A stretch of 64,000 nt of DNA. Origin: Ficedula albicollis. Lineage: Eukaryota; Chordata; Aves; Passeriformes; Muscicapidae. The stretch lies in NCBI RefSeq assembly GCF_000247815.1, contig NW_004775930.1, positions 397,746 to 461,745 of the forward strand, read 5' to 3'. Shown here piece by piece: positions 1 through 13,616 of this stretch. Below the pieces are notes generated by a model. That model ran no database searches. It was not told where the DNA came from and saw nothing but the letters and a program-made list of their open reading frames with translations. Numbering within the stretch: position 1 is the stretch's first letter; each line of letters opens with the position of its first letter. A program made the translations under genes and the position numbers.

Positions 1-2103
1 CTTGCATAAATATGAGCTCTCTGCTTACTGCACTGTAGAGCTTTAAATGGTCTTGCACTGTGACCCAAAAATGGTGTTCAGGCACCTTGATTCTTTGCAT
101 CTGTTGTGCATTTAGTTTTCAAAGATCTGGAGGAAAACAAAAATGTCAGTTTTTATCTTGTGCACCATATGGTTCAGGCATTTTAGATCTGGCAGCTTAA
201 TCTCACAGATTTAGTCTGGAGATTTAGTCTCACTGTGCTGTTTTTCATTTTTTAAAGCAAGCCCCTCCCCTTTAATACATAGCCCAGTGCTAAATTAAAA
301 CCCCCATGTAGTATATATCTAGTATGGTCTTGCTATAAATGTTGTCACAGTGATGGGTGCTGGAGGACTCCTGGGTTCTTAGATAGAAGACAGCCATAAT
401 TCATAAATGGAGATCATAACATTAGGATGCATCTCAACACAGTGCTGTATCATTCTCCTCAGTCAACAGCATCCCCTCCTTAAATGTAAATTCTTGGGAG
501 CTCAGATGCTTTTGTATTATTCATTCAGACATGGCTTTGCACAACAGGACACTGATCGACACAGGCTGCCATGAAAGCAAAAATTTCAGTTCTAGACTCT
601 CAGGTCAAATGGCTTCAGGGTCTTTCCCTTAGACATTGCACTCTACTATGGTACAATTTTGCCATTTAGGATATTAGTTGATGTGAAGGGATGTGTATTC
701 ATCTGAGACAGATCCAGCTGGGAAGAGTTTTAATGCTTTGTTGTGACTGAAATTGCAATCTCTATAGACTAGAAAGGTGGAGGTGTTTGCTTAGATACAC
801 TTTCTTGTCTTTGTATAATAATGTGAAGTTATTACACAGTTATATTACACAGACCACTTTTCTCTGACTTGAAGCAGTAACAAAGGCCAAAAGAACTTAC
901 TTCTTCTGTGTCTCTTCATTATAAGCCTATGGGTAAATGTAAATACTAAATTGTAGCCTTCTGCTGCTTGTTAGCTGATGTAGTAAACTCACTGACTTTG
1001 TAGTATGACTTGTTTATAATTGCTAAGGTTGGCTTTGTAGTACTTACAGACATCTTAAATACAAAATTCTGTTTATGGTAGCTGTATAGCAAATTTACAG
1101 TTCACTATGTACTGGACACTTTAATATGGAGTTTGTTTCCAATGTAGTTATTACCATCACTCACAATTACATCATTTGCATTTTACAAAACAGCAAATAA
1201 AATTACTTTCAAGTCTAAAAACACAATAGGAAAAGTGTCAGAATTAAGCAATCTAAATTACATTGACCAGGGAATTTACATGCAAGCAGAGAGTTGGAAT
1301 AACATCTTTAAAAATTAAGAATTGTTCTACAATGAGATCTTCAGTCCCTCTAATTCATCTTTTCATTTCACAGTCTGACCAGCACTGGATGCTTCAGAGG
1401 AACATATAAGAGTGCTACAAGAGTGGCGGTAGAATAAAAGTCCTGTATTCGTCTAAGTTCTAGTAGCTAAAATTCAGCCTAACTTCTAGAGTCTCTGTCT
1501 AACAACCCTGTTCCTTTCTAAGTGCCTACAACTGCAATAACTCTAAATTTTGAGACTGTAACCACCTCTTTTCTTTTTGCACTTGCTAAATTATTGCTCT
1601 TGATTACTTGCTGTGATGATGAATTCCATGGGCTCAATACACTACATGTCTGGAAAAGGACAGCTTTTATCAGTTAGAAATTTTATACTTTCTTGTAAAA
1701 TTGAACAGCTCAAGTTTTGCTAGAGAAATCATGTCTTTTTGAATCCTGATCTAATTTACTTCACTGACCATTTTAAACATGCCTGCATTAAAATATCACC
1801 TCTTATTTATTCCTCTTCTCTGGTAAGATATGTTTTCTACATCTGTTAGAAAAAGCACCCCATTAAAAGTGGTTAATGTTTTAACCACTTGCATGCTTTC
1901 TTAACACCTGACCAAGACTGTGGTGGAAAATGTCAAAACTACTGTTACACGCAGATAAAGGTAAGCCACTATACACCTCTGTGGTTTTGTTTTCCGTACT
2001 GATCAGCATACACTTTTCTCTTGAAAAGATCTTGATTTTCCCTTGTGTTTTGTTGCTTGATGGCTATTTTTTGCAATAGGTTCATATTAAATTGGCCTTA
2101 CAG
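1..2103. other. AT-rich non-coding DNA, probably intron of the unrecognised left-hand gene
   Basis: No exon can be supported here. The first exon I can support downstream (2104) starts inside a codon, so an upstream exon ending with two bases of a split codon must exist, presumably left of the window. A donor-like AAAG|GTAAGC at about 1959 was considered, but the phase it would need runs into a stop codon. Confidence 0.4.
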
Positions 2104-2233
2104 ATGCCCTACTCCTTCACCCACAGCGTTAAAGAACTCAGTAAAATACGGAAGTCAAATGTTTTCCTCCATTGAACAACAGATGATGCACCTGTTTAAA
2201 TTAGATGCTGTCTGCCACCTGTCCGCTACAGAG
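2104..2233 (+). CDS. Internal exon of an unrecognised protein-coding gene (third from last)
   Basis: A 130-bp stretch preceded by CCTTACAG and followed by GTAAGG. It begins with the last base of a split codon, then reads 43 codons with no stop (about residues CPTPSPTALKNSV to KLDAVCHLSATE) and ends in phase 0. The next two candidate exons at 17485 and 21885 continue in exactly that phase and the last one ends in a stop, which is the main reason to believe it. The peptide has a Ser/Thr/Pro-rich start followed by a probably helical part containing EQQMMHLFKLDAV. I do not recognise the family and assign no function. It could still be a chance open stretch; the acceptor's pyrimidine tract is weak. 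Confidence 0.5.
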
Positions 2234-3686
2234 GTAAGGTGATGGGCTCTCAGTGTGTGAATCTGAGCCTTGTTTGAGAGTTTTAGTTTAAAGATGGACC
2301 AGGACTCAATGCAGCAAATAATTTCAGGGAAGCAAAAGTGGTGTCCTACTCTGCTTGCCAATAGAAAATAAAATGGACAACTTGCTTTCTGAGGAGCTCC
2401 TGTTTCAAAAACTTCCACTACCTTCCAGTACATCTGAAACCACTCTGACTTGAGAAGCTGGTAAGGTCTGACAGTCCTGTCAATAGAAATATGGACCCTC
2501 TTTTCTTCATGGTGTGGAAGAAGGGACCTTGTCAGTACACTTCTGCAGTAACTTGGCTCTCTTTCTTCTGCAAAGTAGTAAGATGTACTTATGTTCCATT
2601 ACAAAGCAGATGTTTGAGATGATTCTTACAAAGAAAAGGGTCTAAGCCTGTGTTTAACTCTTAATGTCTTTTCTTGCCTCATTTTTTAATTGTGACCTCT
2701 GTCAAGCTTTTCAAATTGCATATTAAAAAAGAAATCACAGAGCTGCATAAACCCTTAGTTTAAAACCCTCATCAGTTTGTCATCTTAGGATTTCATGTCC
2801 ATCAGTCTAATCACTGAAACATGTTACGTTCAGAACAATCAATGAAGTGTCCTGTCTATAAGAGAGTAATGGCTTCTAGAAATCTGAGGCCACTATTACA
2901 GACAGTGGTTGCTACATACTAATAGAAACTAAATGGAATGGGAACAACAAGCCCAGGAGAACCCATAAGAAAAGGAAAAAACAATTTAAAAAATAATCTA
3001 TTTTCAGGCAAAAAGTAGAAATTAAATAGTGTAAGTAATAGAAAAAATTCACAGTGAGTAATTGCAGGGTGACAGAAAAGCATACAATTGAAAGAAACCA
3101 TGAAATACACTCAAAAGAACAGTAATGTATAATTCTTGCAAGTGCTCGCTCTTTACATTTTAGGCTTTTTTGTCACTGACAATGACTCAGATTTACAATG
3201 TATTCCAACAAAAAGTCATCCCAGACACCTCTCAGGATGGTGAAATTCTTTAGCATACTGTTTTGTTCATTCACATTGCATTAAACTTTGTGCATTTGAA
3301 CCACAGTGAACTTAATTGCAACTGAAGTCACCTTTACCTACTCGGAAATGAAGTGAGCTTTTTCTCATATAACTATATCTCAGACCTGCTCTAGAAGCAG
3401 AACTACCATGGATGAGACAAGTCAGTGATGAAAAATAATCAATCCTTACAATTTATAACTACTTGCTAAAGGTACATATTACAGGTAGCTCAATAGTCAG
3501 TAATTCTAAAAAACTACTGCAGGTAACTAGAAATGTGAGTACTTTCAGTCTTTCCTTATTTAACAGTGAATGCAGCTGGCATTCGATTTGCAGGAGAGAG
3601 GCAGACACAGTTTGGGACTTGGGTTTTTATCAGTGATCAAGCGATGATGATGATGAGGACGACATGAATGAGTGATCTAACAAGAA

Positions 3687-3912
3687 AGGTGCTGTCCCTG
3701 TTGATTGTGCACTTCTGCAGTTACAGAAAAAGATTCCTACCAACATACATAAGAGGTGCTGTCCCTGTCCCTGTTGATTGTGCACTTCTGCAGTTACAGA
3801 AAAAGATTCCTACCAACATACATAGTATTTAGAAGCTTAGTTGCTGTTCAACAACAGAAAAAGATTCCTACCAACATACATAGTATTTAGAAGCTTAGTT
3901 GCTGTTCAACAT
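3687..3912. repeat. Nested short tandem duplication
   Basis: A unit starting AGGTGCTGTCCCTG at 3687 recurs at 3753 with an extra CCCTGT inside. The second half of that unit (ACAGAAAAAGATTCC onward) is then duplicated again from about 3853 together with a TATTTAGAAGCTTAG segment. Copies are almost identical, which suggests two successive slippage or template-switch events. Confidence 0.9.
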
Positions 3913-3920
3913 CAGTACAA

Positions 3921-3966
3921 ATTATATTTTTAATTATATTTTTAATTATATTTTTAATTATATTTT
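3921..3966. repeat. AT minisatellite, about 12-bp unit
   Basis: Four near-perfect copies of ATTATATTTTTA follow directly after the nested duplication at 3687-3912. Confidence 0.9.
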
Positions 3967-5227
3967 GCATATACATCTAAGCCTCAGAAGTTTAATTTCT
4001 ATCAAAAATCTAACCATGATTGGCCTCCTAAATCCCACCACTGCCCTTGGAGAATCTCCTTTGAAGTCTGAAAATGGCAATTTTACACTTAGAATATTGC
4101 CCATAAATTGCGGAGAATCACACAGTGATGCACTTACTTCATCTCTTATGCATTATCAACTAATATTATTACTTCACAGTTTTTTAGCTAGGATCCCTTA
4201 CAACAATTAAGCTGTAATATGGGAATTCCCTTTGGTTTTTATTAATTCAATACAATTCTGAGACTTGCAGATTCAGCAGGGTTTCATATGGTAATTTAAC
4301 TGGCCTTGCAGGTCAAGAGCATTGATTTATTCCACTTGGATAAAGACAAGAACACCACAAGAGCAGGTTTTGTGTTTGGAGGTCACTGACCTCCAGTCAA
4401 ATGCTAGCGTGCAAGGAGGCATTACTCCTGTCATACCTCAGGGGAAAAAAAACAGTTGACAAATATGCATGAAATGGTCTCTCTCATTGTATTGTGTTCA
4501 TTAGGGGATGTTACAGAGTTAGTAAAAGTATTCATAAACACTCTGAAGCAGTGTAACAGGCAGACTGGGCAAATAATACACATAAGTAGCAGTATGCACA
4601 ACAGAAATTAATTTCCAGCTGTGAGAAGCCTGACAAATGTTTACACCTGGTAAAAACAGCATCTTGAGACCTCTTGATACCTCACAATATGAATAACTAT
4701 ATCAGGTGCAGATGGCACTGTATAAACCACACATCAAGTTCCTTCATACTTTAGAAGAGTGATATTCTTCTAAAGAGCAAACCAGTAGATATTGAACCTG
4801 ATTCACTGACTCTTTCCTTATTTTCTGTGAAGGCAGAGTTGTAAATAATATCAGTTTGCTTAATCCTGTTTTATTGCAATGATTTTAATACATTTGCCTA
4901 ACACTGAATCAGAGTCTGTGTTCTTCCAGTGATGTGGTGTGAGTCTGCCCCACATTTGTGCCTTCAGAGAGGCAGCAGAGAACACTTTTTCCCTGCTCAG
5001 TTCAGCTTTACCTGAAGAGGTGTCTAGGAAGGATTTTTTGACATTTTACTGTTTTACTCTAAGATCTAGTCTCACATTAGGTACAGAAACAAACAAGAGT
5101 AAACATGCCAAACAGGCTCTGGCATGTGCGTGTAACACAGTTGTATCTGGCTATACCAAGGCGTTTATACCATATATGTCTATTAGGAGGGAGATATGTC
5201 TGTATGTTGTATATGGGAAAAGTCCTT

Positions 5228-5905
5228 CATGAAGAAGGACCTGGGTGCACTTTTGGATGAAAAACTGAATGTGAGCTGGCAATGTGTGGATTCAGCTCAG
5301 ATCAAGCTCATCCTGGGCTGCATCCAAAACAGAATAGGCAGCAGGGCAAGGGATGGGATTCTGCCCCTCTACTCTGCTCTGGTGAGACCTCATCTGGAGC
5401 AGTGGATCCAGCTCTGCTGTCCCCAGCATAGAAAGGACTTCAATGTGTTAGAATAGGTGCAGAGGACAGTCACTAAGATATTTAGATGGTTGGAGCACCT
5501 CTCCTGGAAGGGGAGACTGAGAGAGCTGAAGTTTTTTAGCCTGAAGAAGGCTCCAGGGAGCCCTCACTGCAGTCTTCAGCAGTTAAGTGGAGTTCGTAAA
5601 AAAAAGATGTAGAGCAACTTTATACACAGGCAGATAGTTATAGGACAAAGTGGGACAGTTTAAAACTAAAAGAGCAGAGATTAGAATAGATATTTGGGGA
5701 AAGTTATTTTTTGTGAGGGTGGTTGAGGCACTGGAGAAGGTTGTCCTGAAAAATTGTGGATATCCCATCCCTGACAATGTTCAAGGCCAGGCTGGATGGG
5801 GCCTTGAACAACCTCATCTAGTGGAAGAGGTCCCCGCCCATGGCATGGGGGTTGGAACTAGATGATAAAGCTCCATTCAACTCAAAGCATTCCACGATTC
5901 TATGC
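5228..5905 (+). mobile_element. CR1 LINE, 5'-truncated, 3' end of ORF2 plus 3' UTR
   Basis: Translation from about 5228 gives the C-terminal end of the CR1 reverse transcriptase ORF: LGALLDEKLN, ILGCIQNRIGSRARDGILPL, then YSALVRPHLE and a degraded PQHRKDF. It then enters the usual 3' region: phrases matching TTCAAGGCCAGGCTGGATGG, CCTGCCCATGGCA and GTTGGAACTAGATGAT, with a tail near CCACGATTCTATG at about 5880-5905. The ORF is broken by a stop at about 5454 and it is a dead 5'-truncated copy, the normal fate of CR1. This family is the main LINE of birds and is strong evidence of avian origin. Confidence 0.93.
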
Positions 5906-7603
5906 CTCTATACTGGAAGTATGACTCCTAATACAGAAGAATTTCCAAGCCAGTTTTAACCTACAGAGTCCAGCACAACAACTGGTCTATCAGGGACCCT
6001 GAACATATTTTTCATTTCTAGCATGGGCTCAGGTTTTGACCGTTATGTTTTGACACATTTTCTTCCCATATGAAAACCCACTGTGAACATTGTGTAAAGT
6101 AAAAATACATCCTCTTCTAAAGGTTTGGTTTCCTCTTATTGAACTCCAAAATTGTTAATAGTCACCACCAAGACAATCAAGTTCAGTTCCCTGACTGGGA
6201 ACTGGTTAAACCTACTGCCTATATCTTGGTCATCTATGGATTATTCTTAGACTACCACAGAACTGAATCTTTCTTCATTTCTCCCATGCATCTAATTGAT
6301 GTACTCACCTTCCAAGTTTTCTATTTCTGGCAAGTTCTGAAAGAAGGGCTTGCTCTTGTTACTCTGGGATCTAACTGCTCTCACTGTTTACCTGAACTCT
6401 CAGATGAGGAAAGGGCTCAGACTTCTATTTAAAAGGATTGTGTGCCCACAACTCTGGGAACTGAACTTCACCAACATAGCTTTAAAGAAATTGTTGTCAT
6501 ATTTGGCAATGACCTTAGCAATAAATACCTCAGGCCTCCCTTTTTGAGACAGATTTTTCTCCTTCTTTTATCAGAAAAATTACTGCATAAAAGTGCCATG
6601 CTGCGGAATATGTTAGCTATGTGTTTATGATGCCAAGACTGCAAAATGCATGGGATTTATAAATAAACATATTCAACTGTGCTTAGGACTACCAACAAAG
6701 AGAATGAGCTTCACAACAGCAGCGGACCTTGACTACAGTTTTCTTCCATATAGATTTCAGGAAGCTTTCTAAACAAAAGTGCATCTCTTCTTTTGACATA
6801 TGTATCCTATTTTGTACATTGCAGTTGTGGTTACAGTAATTCCCCTCCTGAAGTAACAAAATGAAATCTAGCGTCTGTCACATAGTTAGTATTCTGGTCT
6901 TTACAGGGTTCTGCTAAGAGTCTGCCCATTTATTTCTACTTTGATCGATTTATTATTTGGGGTCCTGTTTATCAAGATGTCATCATTGCTTGATTAACCA
7001 GCATACAGATTCCTTCTGTTTTCCTGCTGCATGCATGTGATTGTGTTGGGCAGCTGCTGAAAAGACAGAGGAATGTTGCTTGAGTAAAACATAGAAATTT
7101 GGACCTATATTCAATTATTCCACACACCAGCCTTGGAAGTGATTTAGAAGTTGTTTATGGAACTTTGAAGGATTTAGGTGTGACCTAAGAAAAGTACATT
7201 AGAAACATCTGAAAAGGCAGGCTGAGGATAATTTTCTTTATATGCAAATGGCAAATTTCCAAAACTCAAAATATGAAGATATCTTGTACACCCAGGCTAA
7301 CCTTTGTATACATCTCTATGCAGAATGGAAGCAAAGGAACAACAGGCTTCAAAAAAATGGAGTAGGACAAAAGCAAAGGAAGAGGGTTTTGGTTTTGAGT
7401 GTATTCTGTAGAGTACAAGAACTAAACTGGCTGGCCTCAGCTGTTCCAACATAACTTATTTCCATATGGTAAAACAATGCATTGCAGAAATCTCATGATT
7501 TCTTTGCCTGACTCATCTATCTATTTACCCAAAGAGCAATTTCCTATTCAAATGAAAGAATTGTTGTACCATTGCTTGTATTGGTTAAGAACAATAACAA
7601 ACC

Positions 7604-7690
7604 TTGTCTGTTAGTTTTCCCCTGGGAAAAAAAAAAAAAAAAAAAAATTGTCTGTTAGTTTTCCTCTGGGAAAAAAAAAAAAAAAAAAAA
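7604..7690. repeat. Tandem duplication of a 44-bp unit ending in poly(A)
   Basis: TTGTCTGTTAGTTTTCC, then C/T-CTGGG and about 20 A, occurs at 7604-7647 and again at 7648-7690 with one C/T difference. Each copy ends in a long A run. Confidence 0.93.
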
Positions 7691-7942
7691 CTCAAAAAAT
7701 CAAACTTAAGAGGAAATTACAGCTCTGTAATTTTCACACTAATGCAGCAGAGACCCTCATCACCACTCTGTCTAGCTGAGGTTTATAGGCTACTGTTAAA
7801 AATTTAAGAAAGACACAGAGACCTTAATTGAGAACAGCCATTTAGTGAACAGTCAGTTTTAAAACTGGGTAAATATTCTTTTTTCCCTTCAGCTATAAGG
7901 AAAAAAAAGCTTTTATTTTCCAAAAGCTTTTATTTTCCAATC

Positions 7943-7962
7943 TTTAGATCTCAAGATCTAAA
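7943..7962. repeat. Perfect 9-bp inverted repeat with 2-bp spacer
   Basis: TTTAGATCT, CA, AGATCTAAA. Just upstream (about 7907-7940) a CAAAAGCTTTTATTTTCC-like segment occurs twice. No function is implied. Confidence 0.85.
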
Positions 7963-8403
7963 AGAGTAGGAGACATTAGGCACACATAGGTCATTCTCTT
8001 CTGATTCACGCTGGGGTAATGCAGCGTTAGTAACAGAGAGGCTCTCTGCACCTGCAGACTAACTCCTATTTCTTACAGAACTGTATAGATTAGGCCCCCA
8101 ACTGGCGCAAATCACAGGCTCTATTGGAGCTGCATCAATCTGCAGTCATCAAGAGTCAAACCAGTTTGTTTTCTAAGTGGTGAAATTACAAGCCAATCAA
8201 ATCCATTTCTTTTTCCATTGGAGCAACATTCTTCCCATGTCTGAGAAATTGACAGGAGCTATTGCGTGTTTTAACCCCAGCTGGAAATTAAACACCATGC
8301 AGCTGCTTGAGTCCCTCCAGCCCCTCAGGTGAGAGACACAAAAGGCAAATATCCCAATTTGAGACAAAAATAGTCTACTGGAAACAGCAATGAGATAAGA
8401 AAA

Positions 8404-8974
8404 CACAAAGTAACAGCAACAATACTAATAACTATAGTGTATAAAAGAGAATGATTACATAAAAAATGCTTGCTGAGTCCAACCTAAAGTAATGTGACTG
8501 CTATAAGAGCCACCCCACTGCTCCATTAGCTACTCGCTCCCTCGTAAAAGGAACAAAATGGCAATGACCTCCCTGCCCAGCACCTTTTCTTTTTCCAGCT
8601 GAGGCCACAACCCTCTTCTCCCCAAAAGCCAGAATCCCCTACTTCCGCCCCACCAAAGACATGAAGTGATATAGGGTAACAATCCAGACACAAAGTAACA
8701 GCAACAATACTAATAACTATAGTGTATAAAAGAGAATGATTACATAAAAAATGCTTGCTGAGTCCAACCTAAAGTAATGTGACTGCTATAAGAGCCACCC
8801 CACTGCTCCATTAGCTACTCGCTCCCTCGTAAAAGGAACAAAATGGCAATGACCTCCCTGCCCAGCACCTTTTCTTTTTCCAGCTGAGGCCACAACCCTC
8901 TTCTCCCCAAAAGCCAGAATCCCCTACTTCTGCCCCACCAAGATATGAAGTGATATAGGGTAACAATCCAGACA
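8404..8974. repeat. Tandem duplication, 285-bp unit
   Basis: The unit beginning CACAAAGTAACAGCAAC at 8404 recurs at 8689 and continues nearly identical to about 8974. The visible differences are a C/T near the CTTC(C/T)GCCCC motif and a small change in CCAAAGACATG versus CCAAGATATG. It is the longest tandem duplication in the window. The near-identity points to a recent event or an assembly artefact. Confidence 0.95.
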
Positions 8975-11900
8975 CACCCACAGGGCACCAGGCTCCACTC
9001 CTTCTCAGCTACTGTGGAAAAGCAACCTTGTCCTTGGCTGATACTAGGACTCCTATCCAAATGACAAATATTTTTATAGCATGAAAGAACATATTTTAAA
9101 ATAACTTCCATGTATTAAATGTTACTTTGATTTTTTTGCAAATTAATGACTCTGTAAGAGAAATACCTATCTGTTTTCCGTAATATTCAGTGGGTTTTTT
9201 CCACTGACAGCTAATTGCCTCTTGGTGATGATATGTTGAATATATGCAGATTACTTTACAGAGTAAGATTGTGCCAAAATAATTCTTCACTTAAAACATG
9301 AACTTTCTACGTTTTCTTTGAAATGTTTTACTATCCTACCATTTTCCCTATTGATTCAAAGGTAGTGAAAATTAAAGAGAATTGCTTTGATTGATGCATG
9401 AGGTTCAATTTCTAATGTGGTTATTAAGGAAATGCTTTGTTAAAGAGCTTGCATTATGTATTTGAAACATAAATAAAATCATAATTAATGTACACTTGCA
9501 GTACCAAATTAATTCCAAACAAGAAATCTTCTTATTCTTCCCTGAGATTCAAGGACATTTCAGGACCAGTCAGCTGAATGACCAGCACCAGTGCATTAGT
9601 AAGTTACCCTTCAAATAATGAAACTGGGCACAGATAAAATTTCATGAAAAACCATGCTGCATGAAACGTATCTTCAAACATTACAGCCTTTCACTGACCC
9701 CTAGATTTTTATCCATTCCAGTCTAAGCATAAGTGAATTTACAAGCTTGTATGTTTTCACTAGGTGCAGTTCCAGAAAATCTTAATATTCAAAGTCCTCC
9801 TCCCACTGATCTCTGCCTGTCAGAGACAATTCAGGCTACTATCCCAAAAGCTTCTGAAATCAAAGTACTAAATCTTTACCAGAAGAGAGGGGAGTAAACT
9901 ATTTAGCCAGCACCTTATCCTTGCAGAACATTTAGAGCACTGATGAGCTTCTTTTCTCATTCAATCAGTGTGCATTTAGCTCCCTACCTGATTTGAAGCT
10001 CTATACTGTTTTAAATAAATCTTCTGCTGAGGGTGATTATAGTTAAATCTTTTCTGAATGGATATAACAAGGATGCCACAGATTAAAGTTGCCTTTAAAG
10101 AGCAAAGAGTAAAGACATCAAAATCACTTATTTAATTATTTTTCAGATTAGCTCTCCCCCTTTCCACTCCATTCTATGATTTACAGTGCTATGGGATGGG
10201 AAGAGAGACCAATACTTTGTTCTGCAAGTCCAAGATCATAGGATTGCAAAGTCTAAGTATCTTTTACAGCTCAGTTCCATGGGCTGGAAAATCCTAAGGT
10301 TTGGTGCTGCAGAAGCTTCCTACATTCCATCCTTATTGTAAATATAACCACCACTTCTCAGACAGCAGCAATGAGATCACTAGAAATTACAGGTCTGTGT
10401 AATCAAAAAAAAATGGTACTGAGCTGTGAACTGCAAAGTTTCAGCAGTGGGAACTGCTCCAACTGCTTCAACCCACCCGAGTCAAATACAGGACCCTTTG
10501 CCCAGTTTTTTCAGTACAGTTTCAAAACAGTTTCGAAATACTGTTTTCCCTCGGCTTATTGAAGTATCTTGAAATTAGGCAAGGTGCATTACTTTATTCC
10601 CAGTGCTTTTTGTAGAAGTCTCTGTGCTTTCTCTATCTAATGAAGGTGTAAGAAATTTTTACTTCTAAAACTTAAACATTTAGGGTATTTTTGTCCCGAT
10701 TCATCAAAGCTCTCATTTAAAATACAACCATTTCAATGGCATAATAGTTAACATATTGAAATTAAGAATTAAGGCTTCAGTGAGATCTACATGCCAAATC
10801 TAAAAACATTTTATTTCTAAAAAAACAGAAGGAGATTTTTACACAGATATTAAGCAACGAAGGACAATTACAATAGCTGGAATGTTTTGTATAAACACAG
10901 GCTAGATTTCTAGCTTTTCCTGTCTTCTTTCATTCAATTCAGTTCTCATGAGTCACACAGCAATGTGTCACCAAGTTTTAAACTCTTTTTACATATAGGC
11001 ATTTTTGCAGTTTGGTATGTTCTGTTTCAGTTATTCTAAGAAGACAGCTGCACCTATCCATATTTCATACTAACCTCCTAAACAGAGAGGGTTTTGTCAT
11101 ATGTGATTTCTAAAGCATTATGTTAAGGTCTTGCTTTACGGATTACAGGCTATTCATATCCCATTACCGTTCTTAGATCAAATTAAACAGATATTATGGA
11201 ATGTAAAGTGATATATCTGCAAAGACATGAGTATAATTTCTCTGTAACTTGTGATGATAGGCAGTTGGGATTTCTGTGCAAGCAGAGGCTTCATATTTCT
11301 CTCACCCAAGTTTTACATTGCTAAAATTTCTCCAGTTTCAGTAGTTTTTCTTAGTGTTCATTTACAGAGGTAACATGACAATGAGGTATGTTTTCCCTCT
11401 GCAATACATAAGAAAATGGAATACTGTTGCCAAGGGAGTAGTATTAAAACTACCAGTCAAATGAGAAATGCCTGAAATGGTATCCATTTTAGAGATTAGG
11501 TGGTTGCTCCTATTAGATGGTTGTTCATACCTCTTTAACTTTTGAGCTTTTGAATCTCTACAGCTGGGGAAAATGAGGGACAGGAAAATTCACAAAAAAA
11601 ATAAAATCTGCAAATATTTTGCCTCCTTTTTAAAAATTTGCCTCATCATAAATCCAGAATTATTGCCATCCACAGATACATGGTGACAAAAGTTTGATGA
11701 TGCTGGATTCTTTCAGGAACTTGAATAGGTTTTATCTGCCTCACATAAATCCATAAAATATATAGCTGCCATGTATTTATTGATGCCAATGACAGCTCTA
11801 CAACTATGTTAGTGGAACTCAGCATAAGAGATCTTCACTACCCCTCATTTCTCAGTATAATTCCTCTCCCATTTTAGACAGCACAGGCTGGTGCTGGTTT

Positions 11901-12061
11901 CTTATGAAGCAAATTATTCTCCATTTTGTGGAGAACTTCCAGTTTGTGTTCCACATTTGGTCCTCTGTGCTATGGAAGTAGTGGTGAGTAAACTCAGCTT
12001 GGTCTGCATAATTGTGCTTCAAATCTTTTCAGAGGTCAAAAATAAGTGAAGTGGACCTACT

Positions 12062-12219
12062 AGTCTTTTGTTTCTTTGTTTATTTTAGCACCTAGTTGAC
12101 TAAGTCAAACTAATAAGTAATAAGAATAAACTCAGGACTCAGTCTTTTGTTTCTTTGTTTATTTAAGCACCTAGTTGACTAAGTCCAACTAATAAGTAAT
12201 AAGAATAAACTCAGGACTT
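12062..12219. repeat. Tandem duplication, 79-bp unit
   Basis: AGTCTTTTGTTTCTTTG through AAACTCAGGACT occurs at 12062 and again at 12141, with two or three substitutions (for example TTTTAGC versus TTTAAGC). Confidence 0.93.
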
Positions 12220-12837
12220 TATTTGCTTCTGCAAGACTTCAATAGATACCAACATTCCCATTAGCTCCCAAGACACATTATCACTTTGACTGAATGTATA
12301 AACCAGAATTTTAAAATTCTAAGAATATTTGTTGAGAATTTCTTTACTGTCATGTCACCGCTCAATTCCTGAGCATGCTTTAGAGGAAGTCTATATAGCG
12401 AGCAACAACCAATGTGATACCTAAAAAAGTAATCAGGATTCATCCTATGTGACATCAATAAATTTCATGGATTTATATAAGGCAGACAAAATGTAAATTC
12501 CTGAAGGAATCCAGGATCATCAAAATTGTATCACAACTAAGATATGATCCAGGGGTTAAATGGCCAATTATATGCTTGCAACAGCCCACTGGGAAATTTT
12601 CCAGTCAGATATCTAGTCAGCATTGCTGAAGCTCAGTGAAATTTACACCACGTCCACAGAATGTAAAATGACTGCAAGAAATCTCGTATCTCAAGGCAGC
12701 AAAAACAGACAATCTGATCAGGATTGCCCATAGTTTTCTCTGTAAAAACCATGTCTTATTTATATTATCCAAACTTGCAGGTGAATTATATCTTCGCTTA
12801 ATACCAACTTGATATAAACAGTTGGTTTATGAATTAG

Positions 12838-13262
12838 TGAATGGGACCCTTCGGGAACCTGCCCTCGGGGCTAAAGGAGGACAAGTGGAGTAAACAGAGC
12901 TGACAAATCTTTAAGGACCTTTTCCTTAAAAGAGTAAAAAAGTCCTCTTTCCTATGCATAAGAAACTGGGTGAGGAGGGCAGGCGACAGGCATGTGTCAG
13001 AAAGACCCTCCTAATCAAAGTATGTGAAAGAAATGCACATGCAGTGGAATCAGAGGCACATATGCTGGGAATAATACAGGGATGATGCCTGGATGTATAT
13101 GGACTGGAACACATAAGCACAGCTGGAGCTGGATTTGGCAATGGACATGAAAAAAGTTATTAGGAAGGGCAAGTATATTGGCCTAAAAAGGATGATTAAA
13201 GAAAATATAACTTCCCTGAAAAATAAGACAGGGGAGATGGTGACAACTGGAATGAACACTGT
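12838..13262 (+). mobile_element. CR1-type LINE fragment (linker between endonuclease and reverse transcriptase)
   Basis: Read with frameshifts, the + strand gives residues typical of the CR1 ORF2 region before the RT domain: a TELTNL segment, then KVLFPMHKKLGEEGRRQACV, and near 13195-13250 ENITSLKNKTGEMVTTGMN, matching the family pattern EN-PPL-NK-GE-VT. Several stops and frameshifts show it is inactive. It may belong to the same insertion as the CR1 tail at 13617, with internal loss. Confidence 0.7.
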
Positions 13263-13616
13263 GCAGGAGACAATTTCCCCTCCATCAGCTGCTGGGAGCT
13301 TGGGGCGCCCCCTTAAATGCTCTGTCCAGCCCCCAGGCCAGGCATGTAGGGGGCTTTACTGCTCCAGTTCTGACACCAGGTCAATGCAGAGGAAAAAACC
13401 CTCACTGTAAACTCACATGTGATTCATACCCAAAAATATTTTTCCCTAGTTTTCAGTGGTAGTCTCTTTTTCCCCCATCTCTCAAGTCCTCGAGTCTTTA
13501 GACAGAGCCTGGAGGGGAGATGAAGTCATTCCCATTGCTGAAGATCAGGTTCAAATCTGCAAGCTGGGAGCAGTGTTTCAATAAGAATGCTTAAAAGAAA
13601 GACAGAGAATTTTTAC

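Noticed and set aside
1917..1959. Possible exon ending AAAG|GTAAGC, directly upstream of the exon at 2104
   Set aside because: The phase needed to join 2104 puts a TAA in frame, and the intron would be only about 144 bp.
5196..5456. 86-codon ORF that looks like a real protein
   Set aside because: It is the 3' end of the CR1 ORF2, not a host gene.
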